From Gemmatimonadota bacterium (GTDB lineage: Bacteria; Gemmatimonadota; Gemmatimonadetes; Gemmatimonadales; Gemmatimonadaceae), in contig JAIUOB010000004.1 of assembly GCA_020161135.1 (NCBI GenBank), positions 372,001 to 436,000 on the forward strand: a stretch of 64,000 nt of DNA. The letters are read 5' to 3'. Positions within the stretch are counted from its first letter, which is position 1, and each line of letters starts with the position of its first letter. Below the pieces are notes generated by a model. That model was not told where the DNA came from, searched no databases, and saw only the letters and a program-made list of their open reading frames with translations. A program made the position numbers and the translations under genes. Positions 52,385 to 59,943 of this stretch are shown here, one piece after another.

Positions 52385-53680
52385 TCAGGCCACCGCCGCG
52401 TGCACGCCGATGATCTGGTCGCGCCGCGTCCCCACACTCACGAACGCGATCGGCGTCTCACACAGCGCCTCGAGGCGGTCGAGATAGGCCCGTGCCGCCG
52501 ACGGCAGCTCCGTGAGCTTGCGCGCACCGGTCGTCGGCGCCTGCCATCCGTCCATCCACTCGTACACCGGCTCCGCACGCTCCAGCAACGACAGGTCGGC
52601 CGGAAACTCCGTGTGCACCTCACCGTCGACACGATAGCCCGTGCAGACCGCAAGACGGTCGAGCGTGTCGAGCACGTCGAGCTTCGTGATGGCAAGACCG
52701 GTGAGGCCGTTCACGCGCGCGGCATACCGCACCACCACGCCATCGAACCAGCCGCAGCGTCGCGGACGCCCCGTCGTGGCACCGAACTCGTGCCCCAGCT
52801 GACGCACGTGACTGTGCAGCGGCTCCTCGAGCTCCGTCGGCAGCGGGCCGTTGCCCACGCGCGTCGTGTACGCCTTCACCACGCCCAGCGCCGCGTCGAG
52901 CGCCATCGGCGAGATGCCCACGCCCGTGGCCGCGCCGCCCACCGTCGTGTTGCTCGACGTCACGAAGGGATACGTGCCATGGTCGATGTCCAACAGCGAC
53001 CCCTGCGCGCCCTCGAGCAGCACCGCGGCGCCACTCTTGATCGCGCGATGCACACACAGCCCCACGTCGTCGGCAATGCCGAGCAGCCGCGGCGCGAGCG
53101 CCTCGAGCACGCGCAGCGTCTCATCCACCGACGCACGCACGTCGCTCCCCGACCGCTCGAGCTGCGCATTCGCACGCTCGACACCCGCCGTCACCAGCTC
53201 GCGCAGGCGGGTCGCGTTCCGCAGGTCGAGCACGCGCACACCACGCCGCGCCACCTTGTCCTCGTACGCCGGACCGATGCCGCGCCCGGTCGTGCCGATC
53301 GCCTTGCTCGCTGCGCTCGCCTTGTCCACGAGCTTGTGGTAGGGCATCACGAGGTGCGCGCGCTCGCTCAGGTACAACCGCCCCTCCACATCCACGCCAT
53401 CGGACACCAGCTCATCCACTTCCGTGAAGAGCGTCTCGGGATCCATGACCACGCCGTTGCCGATCGCGCAGCGCACGCCCGGATGCAGGATGCCGCTGGG
53501 AATCTGGTGCAGCACGAAGGACTTCTCGCCGATGTGCACCGTATGGCCGGCGTTGGCGCCGCCCTGGTAGCGCACCACCCAATCGGCGCGCTCGGCCAGC
53601 ACGTCCACCAGCTTCCCCTTCCCTTCGTCGCCCCACTGCGCCCCGACGACCACCACGGTGCGCGTTGTCGAATCGAACAT
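52385..53680 (-). CDS. purA: Adenylosuccinate synthetase
   Basis: The 431-residue enzyme makes adenylosuccinate from IMP, aspartate and GTP in AMP synthesis. Conserved features are the P-loop GAQWGDEGKGKLVD, the catalytic GGANAGHTVH, LLEGAQGSLLDIDHGTYPFVTSS and the aspartate loop GATTGRPRRCGWFD. The ATG at 53680 has GGAG 6 bases upstream. The upstream frame continues into the terminator-like hairpin and was rejected. A strong hairpin with a T6 run lies 31 bases before the ATG (see findings). Confidence 0.97.
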   Translation of the reverse strand: MFDSTTRTVVVVGAQWGDEGKGKLVDVLAERADWVVRYQGGANAGHTVHIGEKSFVLHQIPSGILHPGVRCAIGNGVVMDPETLFTEVDELVSDGVDVEGRLYLSERAHLVMPYHKLVDKASAASKAIGTTGRGIGPAYEDKVARRGVRVLDLRNATRLRELVTAGVERANAQLERSGSDVRASVDETLRVLEALAPRLLGIADDVGLCVHRAIKSGAAVLLEGAQGSLLDIDHGTYPFVTSSNTTVGGAATGVGISPMALDAALGVVKAYTTRVGNGPLPTELEEPLHSHVRQLGHEFGATTGRPRRCGWFDGVVVRYAARVNGLTGLAITKLDVLDTLDRLAVCTGYRVDGEVHTEFPADLSLLERAEPVYEWMDGWQAPTTGARKLTELPSAARAYLDRLEALCETPIAFVSVGTRRDQIIGVHAAVA

Positions 53681-53710
53681 GCGATCTCCGGCGGCCGCGG
53701 GGGCCGCGCA

Positions 53711-53744
53711 CAAAAAACGCCCCGCGGACGATCCGCAGGGCGTT
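53711..53744 (-). terminator. Hairpin with T6 run just upstream of purA
   Basis: On the minus strand a stem of 12 pairs with one mismatch (AACGCCC...TCCGC region) is followed directly by TTTTTT, the strongest intrinsic terminator in the window. It lies 76 bases after the DUF456 stop and 31 bases before the purA ATG. It may end the DUF456 transcript or act as an attenuator for purA. Confidence 0.85.
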
Positions 53745-53749
53745 GTTGG

Positions 53750-53777
53750 AATCTAGGCTGCCACCGGACTGAGGCAA
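53750..53777 (-). promoter_or_regulatory. Candidate purA promoter (weak)
   Basis: On the minus strand TTGCCT (53772-53777) and TAGATT (53750-53755) are 16 bases apart and match 4 of 6 bases each with the sigma-70 consensus. The predicted start would be at the edge of the terminator hairpin. This is weak evidence and is included because of that unusual position. Confidence 0.35.
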
Positions 53778-53819
53778 CGAGGGCGCCCAACACCGCGACG
53801 CTCGGCGGCGCGCTCCACG

Positions 53820-54344
53820 CTAGCCCGCGCCGTTGAGCCGCTGCACCAGCAGCGCCGACGCGACCCACACCAGAATGAGCGCCGCGAAGCCCGTCTTCAC
53901 GCCCGCCGCGACCACCCGCCCCAGCAGCGCTCCGCCGGCCACCCGCAACGGGGCCCCACGAACCTCCCGTGTCACGGTCAGCTCGCCCACGAGCGCACCG
54001 GCGAAGGCTCCCGCAAAGGCCCCCAACAGCGGGCCGATGATGGGAACCGGGACGCCCACCACGGCGCCGACCAGCCCGCCCGCAACCGCCCCCCACGAGG
54101 CCCGGGACGATCCGCCGTATCGCTTGGCATAGCGACCGGCAATCGTGAACTCCAACACCTCGGCCGCCGCGACCAGCGCGCCGACCACCAGCATCGTCGC
54201 GCCGCCCACAGCCCCGCCGGGTACGGCCAGCCAGTACACGAAGGTGGCGCCCAGCATCACCCACAGCCCCGGCAGCCCGAGCGGCACCAGCAGCAGGCCG
54301 GCCAACAGACTGACGCTCAAGAGGATGGCAGCCATGGCCGACAC
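53820..54344 (-). CDS. DUF456 membrane protein
   Basis: The 174-residue protein is a small multi-spanning membrane protein matching DUF456: alternating hydrophobic segments (ILLSVSLLAGLLLVPLGLPGLWVMLGATF) and a glycine-rich middle (GGLVGAVVGVPVPIIGPLLGAFAGAFAGALVGELTV). Function is unknown; family members occur near housekeeping genes. The first start is GTG 54344; the ATG at 54335 is equally possible. The divergent HDOD gene begins 112 bases away. Confidence 0.85.
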   Translation of the reverse strand: MSAMAAILLSVSLLAGLLLVPLGLPGLWVMLGATFVYWLAVPGGAVGGATMLVVGALVAAAEVLEFTIAGRYAKRYGGSSRASWGAVAGGLVGAVVGVPVPIIGPLLGAFAGAFAGALVGELTVTREVRGAPLRVAGGALLGRVVAAGVKTGFAALILVWVASALLVQRLNGAG

Positions 54345-54428
54345 TACGGGGGGTCGGTATCACGGTTTCGTATCACTCCTCCGCCCCCCCCCGATGCTGC
54401 GCAAGGCAACCTGTTACGCGTCTGGCAT

Positions 54429-54447
54429 TCGTCCCGTCTAGGGACGA
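54429..54447 (+). promoter_or_regulatory. Small hairpin covering the HDOD ribosome-binding region
   Basis: A perfect 7-bp stem (TCGTCCC at 54429-54435 with GGGACGA at 54441-54447) has its 3' arm overlapping the only Shine-Dalgarno-like bases (GGGACGAG) before the ATG at 54456. It could hide the ribosome-binding site until opened. Confidence 0.45.
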
Positions 54448-54455
54448 GATTTGGG

Positions 54456-55559
54456 ATGAAGCTCCTTTCATACAGGGTTGCAACCGTGGCAATTGGATGG
54501 CTCAACAAGCTCGTGGGCGGGGACTCCACGCCCCCGAAGCCGGCAGGCAAGCCCGCGCCGGGGACCGCGACATCGCGTCCCGCACCCCGGGACGCGCTCG
54601 CCGACTCGATGGCGCCCGCGCCGGACGCCATGCGCGCGCTCTTCGCCCAGTCCCTGGGCGACCAGAACGAGCCGCTGGCCATGCCGACGCCGTTCGACCT
54701 GATCATCGCCGGCCTGACGCTCCATGCTGGCGTCAAGCAGTCGCCGGACGCCGCCGCGTTGCTCACCCTGCTGGGCGGCGGCCCGGCATCGGTCATCCGC
54801 CAGCTTCCGGCCGCCGCCCAGGCCAGCCTTGCCCTGTGCGACGACCCGAACATCACCCGCCGCGAACTCGCTGAGAAGCTGGCCGAGGATCCCGCGCTGG
54901 TGCAGGCGCTTCTCCGGACCGCCAACAGCGCGGCGTTCGGCAGCGGCAAGACGTCGGTCCTCGCCATCGCGCCCGCACTCGATCGCATCGGCATCGCCGG
55001 CGTGCGCTCGATCATCTTCGCCAACTCCATCGACGGCGTGCTGAGCCGCCCGGGCGGGGAGTTCAATGCGATGGTGAGCGAAGTCTGGAATCACATGGTG
55101 CGCACTGCGCCCATTGCGCGCGCGCTCGCGCCGGCCTTCGGCGCCGATCCGGACGAAGCCTTCTCCATCGCGCTGCTCCACGACGTCGGCAAGCTGGTCA
55201 TCTTCGATCGCATCTCGGTGCTGCGGTCGCAGCTGCGCCGCGATGCGCAGCTTGCCCCCGCCTTCGTCTCCGCCGTGCTCGACGAACTGCACCAGCCCCT
55301 CGGCGCCTTCGCGGCGTCCGAGTGGAACATGGGGGAAGCCGCCTCACGCGCCATCGGTGAACATCACCGCCGCAGCAGCGACGGGCGGCCCAACGTGCTC
55401 GGCGAAGTGGTCTACGTCGCCGAGGCAGCCGACCATGCGCATCGTCGCGGCAAGCCGCTCGACTTGCGCGTCGTATGGTTCGACGGGCGCATCAACGCCG
55501 ATCTCGACCGCGTCGTCGCCGTGCTCCGCAACCTCGACATTCCGCTCAACCTCGGCTGA
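54456..55559 (+). CDS. HDOD-domain signalling protein
   Basis: The 367-residue protein has an N-terminal low-complexity linker (about 20-55) and an HDOD domain (about 105-320) with PLPAAAQASLAL-type helix starts, an ALLHDVGKL helix and a GEHHRR helix. HDOD proteins act in signalling networks, often near c-di-GMP and chemotaxis systems, without HD hydrolase activity. The HD pair in LLHDVGK is present, but the full HD metal site is not. The ATG at 54456 follows the small hairpin in the leader. Confidence 0.88.
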   Translation: MKLLSYRVATVAIGWLNKLVGGDSTPPKPAGKPAPGTATSRPAPRDALADSMAPAPDAMRALFAQSLGDQNEPLAMPTPFDLIIAGLTLHAGVKQSPDAAALLTLLGGGPASVIRQLPAAAQASLALCDDPNITRRELAEKLAEDPALVQALLRTANSAAFGSGKTSVLAIAPALDRIGIAGVRSIIFANSIDGVLSRPGGEFNAMVSEVWNHMVRTAPIARALAPAFGADPDEAFSIALLHDVGKLVIFDRISVLRSQLRRDAQLAPAFVSAVLDELHQPLGAFAASEWNMGEAASRAIGEHHRRSSDGRPNVLGEVVYVAEAADHAHRRGKPLDLRVVWFDGRINADLDRVVAVLRNLDIPLNLG

Positions 55560-55605
55560 GCGTCGCGCGTCGCGCCCGCACGGCGCGGCACGCACACGGA
55601 CTCAC

Positions 55606-55642
55606 GAAGCGGTCGGCTGCCTCAGAGCACGCCGGCCGCTTC
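55606..55642. terminator. Hairpin between convergent HDOD and aldolase genes
   Basis: A 12-bp stem pairs GAAGCGGTCGGC (55606-55617) with GCCGGCCGCTTC (55631-55642), one wobble, loop of 13 bases. It overlaps the last codons of the aldolase gene and lies after the HDOD stop. No T-run is present. Confidence 0.5.
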
Positions 55643-56530
55643 GAGTCTCGCCCGCACCGTCGCGCGTTCGTCGTCGCTCACGGCCAGCAGCGGCGCGCGC
55701 GTGGGGCCGCCCGACAGGCCGACCATGTCCATCGCAGCCTTGATGCCCGCCGGGCCCAACGCGCCTCCGATGTCGGTCGCGATGGGCGCGAGCTTCGCCT
55801 GCAGCGCCGAGGCCGCAGCGTGGTCGCCGCTGCGGTACAGCTCCACCATGCGCAGCACCGTCGGCCCGGCGTACAGCCCAATGGCGAGGATCGCCCCCGC
55901 CACGCCGCGCTCGAGCGCCGGCACAACCGTCGCGCCGCTGCCGGTCATCACGCGGAAGCTGTCACCGGCGGCGGCCAGGTACTGCTCGAGCATGGGCAAG
56001 TTGCCGGCGCTGTCCTTCATGCCGATCACGTTGGGGTGCTGCGCCAGCGTCTGCACGAACGCGCCGCTCAATACCACGTGCGCATAGGCCGGGATGTTGT
56101 ACAGCAGCACCGGCAGCGGACTCGCGTCGGCCACGGCCGTGAAGTGTGCCAGCAGCGCCGCGTCGGTCATGCGCTTGAGGAAGTAGTGCGGCGACACCAC
56201 CAGCACCGCATCAGCCCCCATCTCCTGCGCCATGTGCGCGCGCGCGATCGTCAGGCGGGTGCTCTCGCTGCCGATGCCGGCCAGCAGCCAGCGATCCTGC
56301 GGCACGATCGCACGCGCCCACGCGAGCAACTGCGCGCGATCGTCGTTCTCCAGCAGCGCCGATTCGCCGCTCGAGCCGGCCACCAGCACGCCCTGCATGC
56401 CGAAGCCGAGGTGGGCCTGCAGGTTGCGCTCGAAGGCCGCGCGATCGAGCGCGCCGTCGGCGGTGAAGGTCGACACGGCGGGGACCATCACCCCGCCCAA
56501 GGGAGGCAGCGACGCGCGCAGGGAAGTCAT
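55622..56530 (-). CDS. DapA-family aldolase/synthase (HOGA or DapA-like)
   Basis: The 302-residue TIM barrel has the Schiff-base lysine Lys172 in IGMKDSAG, the substrate-binding tyrosine Tyr144 in LLYNIPAY, and the GSSGES loop (52-57) typical of the dihydrodipicolinate synthase/N-acetylneuraminate lyase/4-hydroxy-2-oxoglutarate aldolase superfamily. The GSSGES variant and overall pattern look closest to 4-hydroxy-2-oxoglutarate aldolases, but DapA activity is not excluded. It lies 33 bases after pilT and may be co-transcribed with it, although the functions seem unrelated. Confidence 0.88.
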   Translation of the reverse strand: MTSLRASLPPLGGVMVPAVSTFTADGALDRAAFERNLQAHLGFGMQGVLVAGSSGESALLENDDRAQLLAWARAIVPQDRWLLAGIGSESTRLTIARAHMAQEMGADAVLVVSPHYFLKRMTDAALLAHFTAVADASPLPVLLYNIPAYAHVVLSGAFVQTLAQHPNVIGMKDSAGNLPMLEQYLAAAGDSFRVMTGSGATVVPALERGVAGAILAIGLYAGPTVLRMVELYRSGDHAAASALQAKLAPIATDIGGALGPAGIKAAMDMVGLSGGPTRAPLLAVSDDERATVRARLEAAGVL

Positions 56531-56563
56531 GCGCGAAAGCTACCAACCCCGCCCCGCTGTCGC

Positions 56564-57844
56564 CTAGCTGCCGAAGAGGCTCTCGAAGCCGCTGCCGAAC
56601 GCCGCGCTGCCGCCCGCGAACGGGTCGGGGCTCGACACCACCTCGTGTGACGAGGGGCTCGTGGCCAACGGTGGCATCGACGCGCCCCGCCCCAGCGCCC
56701 CGTGTGGCACGACCTCGCCGGCGGGGGCCGTCGGGCGACGTGCGGTGTCCACAGCGGCCGTCGCCATCGGCGTCTGTCGGCTGCGCCCCATGCGGAAACC
56801 CAGCTCGAAGTCGGCAGGATTCGTCGCCGCCGCCTTCGCCACTTCGAACGTCACTTCATCGCGCGCCACCAGCTCGGCCAGGTGCTGGTCGAACGTCTGC
56901 ATGCCGTACTGCGCCCCGTCGGCGATGTAGTCGCGGATCTCCGCGATGCGCCCCTCGGCGATCAGGTCGCGGATCGTGCTCGACACGACCATCACCTCGG
57001 CCGCCACCACGCGCCCGGTGCCACTCTTGTGCGGCAGGAGGCGTTGCGACACCACGGCATGCAGCGACTCGGCCAGGCGCATGCGCACCACCAGCTGCTC
57101 CTCGGGCGGGAACATCGCCATGATGCGCACGATCGTGCTCTGCGCATCGGGCGTATGCAGCGTCGAGATCAGCAGGTGTCCCGTCTCCGCGGCCTTCATC
57201 GCCGTGTCGATCGTCTCGGCGTCGCGCATCTCGCCGATGAGGATCACATCCGGATCCTGACGCAGCGCTGCCCGCAGCCCGTTGCGGAAGCTGTCCGTGT
57301 CCACCCCCACCTCGCGCTGCGTCACCGACGCCTTGAGGTCGGTGTGCAGGAACTCGATCGGGTTCTCGAGCGTGAGGATGTGCTTGTCGTATACCCCATT
57401 GATGGCGTGCACCAGCGCCGCCATCGTGCTCGACTTGCCGCTGCCGGTCACGCCCGTCACCAGCACCATGCCGCGTTCGGTGTGCGCGATGCGTTCGAGC
57501 ACCGGCGGCAGCCGCAGCGATGCGAACGTCGGCACGTTCTCGGGAATGACACGCAGCACGATCGAGAACGAGGCGCGCTGCCGCAGGATGTTCACGCGAA
57601 ATCGCCCCACCCCGGCCGCGGCCCACGAGCAGTCGTGATCGCGCAGGTTGTCGAGGTCGAGCTTCGCCGCCTCTGTGGCCAGCAGGTGCAGCGCCACGCC
57701 GCGGGTCTGGTCGGGAGTGAGTGCCTGCCGGGTCAGCGCCACCAGGCGTCCGTCGATGCGCGCGCGCACGACATCGCCCGCCTTGATGTGGACATCGGAC
57801 GCGCCGCGATCGACGGCCGCCTTCAGGATGCGTTCAATCGCCAC
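56564..57844 (-). CDS. pilT: Type IV pilus retraction ATPase PilT
   Basis: The 426-residue ATPase drives pilus retraction at the inner membrane. Conserved features are the N-terminal GASDVHIKAG, Walker A GVTGSGKS, the Asp-rich ALRQDPDVILIGEMRD, the HIS box in HLLISTLHT, and AEVMVVSSTIRDLI. A proline/serine/phenylalanine-rich C-terminal tail of about 60 residues goes beyond standard PilT (about 350) and looks disordered. The GTG start at 57844 gives VAIERILKAAVDRG, the expected PilT N-terminus. The longer frame upstream crosses the trpS terminator and was rejected. Confidence 0.93.
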   Translation of the reverse strand: MAIERILKAAVDRGASDVHIKAGDVVRARIDGRLVALTRQALTPDQTRGVALHLLATEAAKLDLDNLRDHDCSWAAAGVGRFRVNILRQRASFSIVLRVIPENVPTFASLRLPPVLERIAHTERGMVLVTGVTGSGKSSTMAALVHAINGVYDKHILTLENPIEFLHTDLKASVTQREVGVDTDSFRNGLRAALRQDPDVILIGEMRDAETIDTAMKAAETGHLLISTLHTPDAQSTIVRIMAMFPPEEQLVVRMRLAESLHAVVSQRLLPHKSGTGRVVAAEVMVVSSTIRDLIAEGRIAEIRDYIADGAQYGMQTFDQHLAELVARDEVTFEVAKAAATNPADFELGFRMGRSRQTPMATAAVDTARRPTAPAGEVVPHGALGRGASMPPLATSPSSHEVVSSPDPFAGGSAAFGSGFESLFGS

Positions 57845-57971
57845 GGAGACACCAGGACACGGTCGGAAGTGCGGCGCGCGCGGGGCAATCGCGGCGCGCC
57901 GGGTACCGCTTGAAGGACGGTTGGGGGCCACGGGCGCAACGGCGCGTGACACGCCGACCGCGCAATGGAAA

Positions 57972-58008
57972 ACGGCCGGCACGGGCGTCACGCGCCCGGG
58001 CCGGCCGT
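57972..58008 (-). terminator. Hairpin terminator after trpS
   Basis: Stem arms ACGGCCGGC (57972-57980) and GCCGGCCGT (about 58000-58008) extend with inner CGGGCG/CGCCCG pairs. On the minus strand the hairpin is followed by a TTTT run, 20 bases past the trpS stop, so it is a good intrinsic terminator. Confidence 0.8.
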
Positions 58009-58028
58009 CATCCCGCGGGTCCCCGCCG

Positions 58029-59021
58029 TCACGGGGCGTGCAGCGACCCCAACCCCATGATGTCGCGTACCCGGTCGATGGTCTCCCGCGCGATCCCGCG
58101 CGCCACCTTCCCGCCATCCGAGAGCGCGTCCGCGATGCGCGCCGGCTCGGCCGCCAGCAGCTCCGCGCGGCGGCGAATGGGCGTCAGCTCGGCCACCATC
58201 CCCTCGTGCAGTACCTTCTTGCAGTCCATGCACCCCCACCCCGCGCTGCGGCACTGCTGCGCGACATGCGCCTGCGTGGCCTCGCTGCTGAACGCCTTGT
58301 GCAACTGGAAGATGTTGCACACGTCCGGGTTGCCCGGGTCGGTCTTGCGGACACGCGCCGGGTCGGTCACCGCGGGGCGCAGCTTCTGCCAGATCGACTC
58401 GTCGTCCTCGAGCAGCCCCACGGTGTTCCCCAGCGACTTCGACATCTTCGCACTGCCGTCGAGGCCAAGGATGCGTCGCGTCGGCGTGAGCAGCGGCTTG
58501 GGCTCGGGGAAGAACTCGACGTTGAACTTCGCGTTCCACTTGCGCGACGTGTCCCGCGCCAGCTCGAGGTGCTGCACCTGATCCTCTCCCACCGGCACGC
58601 TGTCGGCACGATAGAGCAGGATGTCCGCGGCCTGCAGTACGGGATACATGAGCAGCCCCGCCGGGATGCTCTCCATCTTCGACGACTTGTCCTTGAACTG
58701 CGTCTGGCGCTCGAGATCGCCCAGCGGCGTGATGGTCGTGAAGATCCACGACAGCTCGGTGTGCTCGGGCACGTCGCTCTGCATGAACAGCACGGCCTGC
58801 GCCGGGTCGATGCCCGCCGCCAGCAGCGACCGCGCCATCTCCCACCGCCGCGCCCGCAGCACCGCCGGGTCGTAGCTCCCCGTGATCGCATGGTAGTCCA
58901 CCACGCAGTAGATCGCGCCGGGATGCTCCGCCTGCAGGCGGACCCAGTTCTTGACGGCGCCGAGGTAGTTGCCGATATGCAGTTCGCCGGACGGCTGGAT
59001 GCCGCTGAAGATGCGTGCCAT
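58029..59021 (-). CDS. trpS: Tryptophanyl-tRNA synthetase
   Basis: The 330-residue enzyme charges tRNA-Trp. It has the class I motifs HIGN (residues 15-18) and KMSKS (in DGSAKMSKSLGN, about 195), the segments SGIQPSGELH and VGEDQVQHLELARD, and a CMDCKK segment near the end (CxxC). The length matches bacterial TrpS (about 330-340). It is a single gene ending at its own terminator. Confidence 0.97.
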   Translation of the reverse strand: MARIFSGIQPSGELHIGNYLGAVKNWVRLQAEHPGAIYCVVDYHAITGSYDPAVLRARRWEMARSLLAAGIDPAQAVLFMQSDVPEHTELSWIFTTITPLGDLERQTQFKDKSSKMESIPAGLLMYPVLQAADILLYRADSVPVGEDQVQHLELARDTSRKWNAKFNVEFFPEPKPLLTPTRRILGLDGSAKMSKSLGNTVGLLEDDESIWQKLRPAVTDPARVRKTDPGNPDVCNIFQLHKAFSSEATQAHVAQQCRSAGWGCMDCKKVLHEGMVAELTPIRRRAELLAAEPARIADALSDGGKVARGIARETIDRVRDIMGLGSLHAP

Positions 59022-59075
59022 CCTTCAAACGTAATCGCGCCCCGCTCCCTCGGCAGGACCACCCTCGCCCCGCTC

Positions 59076-59891
59076 ATGACCACCTCTGCGCAACGCGCGC
59101 GCTGGCGCGATATCGCCGCAGGTGCCGGCACGCTCGCCGCCGATTTCATCACCCGCGAATCGGCCGCGCGGCACGCCATCACCTGGGAATCCAAGAGCGC
59201 CACCGACTTCGTGAGTCACGTCGACATCGGCGCCGAGGAGATCGTGCGTGCGCACTTTGCGCGCGAGGCGCCCGACATTCGCATTGTCGGCGAGGAACTC
59301 GGCGGCGCCGACACGGAGCAGGGGCTCGTGGCCATCGTCGATCCGCTCGACGGCACGACCAACTTCCTCCACGGCTTCCCGAGCTACGCCGTCTCCATCT
59401 GCGTGGCCCTCGACGGCGTGCCGCAGGCCGCCGCCATCGTCGACGTCGCCAGGGGCGGGCTGTACACGGCCACGGCCGGTGGCGGCGCCACCGTGGACGG
59501 CGTGCCGCTCCGCGTCTCCCCCATCGACACGCCGGCCCGCGCGCTCATCGGGACCGGGTTCCCGTTCAAGGACGTCACGCACGCCGACCAGTACCTGCGC
59601 CAGTTCCGCGCCCTCATGCCCATCGTGTCGGGCATGCGGCGCGCCGGCGCTGCGGCGCTCGACCTCTGCGATGTGGCTCGAGGCCGCTTCGAGGGATTCT
59701 GGGAGCTGTGGCTCAATCCCTGGGACCTCGCCGCCGGCGTCCTCCTCATCCGTGAGGCCGGTGGTCGCGTCACCGATCTCGAGGGCCACGACGCGCGCCT
59801 CATCGGCGGCCCCATCGTGGCCTCCAACGGCATCCTCCACGACTGGTTCCTCGGCATCCTCCGCGGCGAGGATGCACCGCCCCCGCGTTAG
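59076..59891 (+). CDS. Inositol monophosphatase family protein
   Basis: The 271-residue protein has the inositol-monophosphatase superfamily motifs: VGEELGG (first metal-site Glu), DPLDGTTNF (about 94-102) and the distal WDLAAGVLLI motif. It hydrolyses a phosphate monoester such as inositol-1-phosphate, fructose-1,6-bisphosphate or 3'-phosphoadenosine phosphate; the exact substrate cannot be told. The ATG at 59076 lies 55 bases from the divergent trpS start at 59021, so promoters overlap. No strong ribosome-binding site precedes it. Confidence 0.92.
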   Translation: MTTSAQRARWRDIAAGAGTLAADFITRESAARHAITWESKSATDFVSHVDIGAEEIVRAHFAREAPDIRIVGEELGGADTEQGLVAIVDPLDGTTNFLHGFPSYAVSICVALDGVPQAAAIVDVARGGLYTATAGGGATVDGVPLRVSPIDTPARALIGTGFPFKDVTHADQYLRQFRALMPIVSGMRRAGAAALDLCDVARGRFEGFWELWLNPWDLAAGVLLIREAGGRVTDLEGHDARLIGGPIVASNGILHDWFLGILRGEDAPPPR

Positions 59892-59943
59892 TTTCCGTCA
59901 CTCCCCTCTTCCGCACGTCGCCCTCCCCCGTCCCCTCTCCTCC

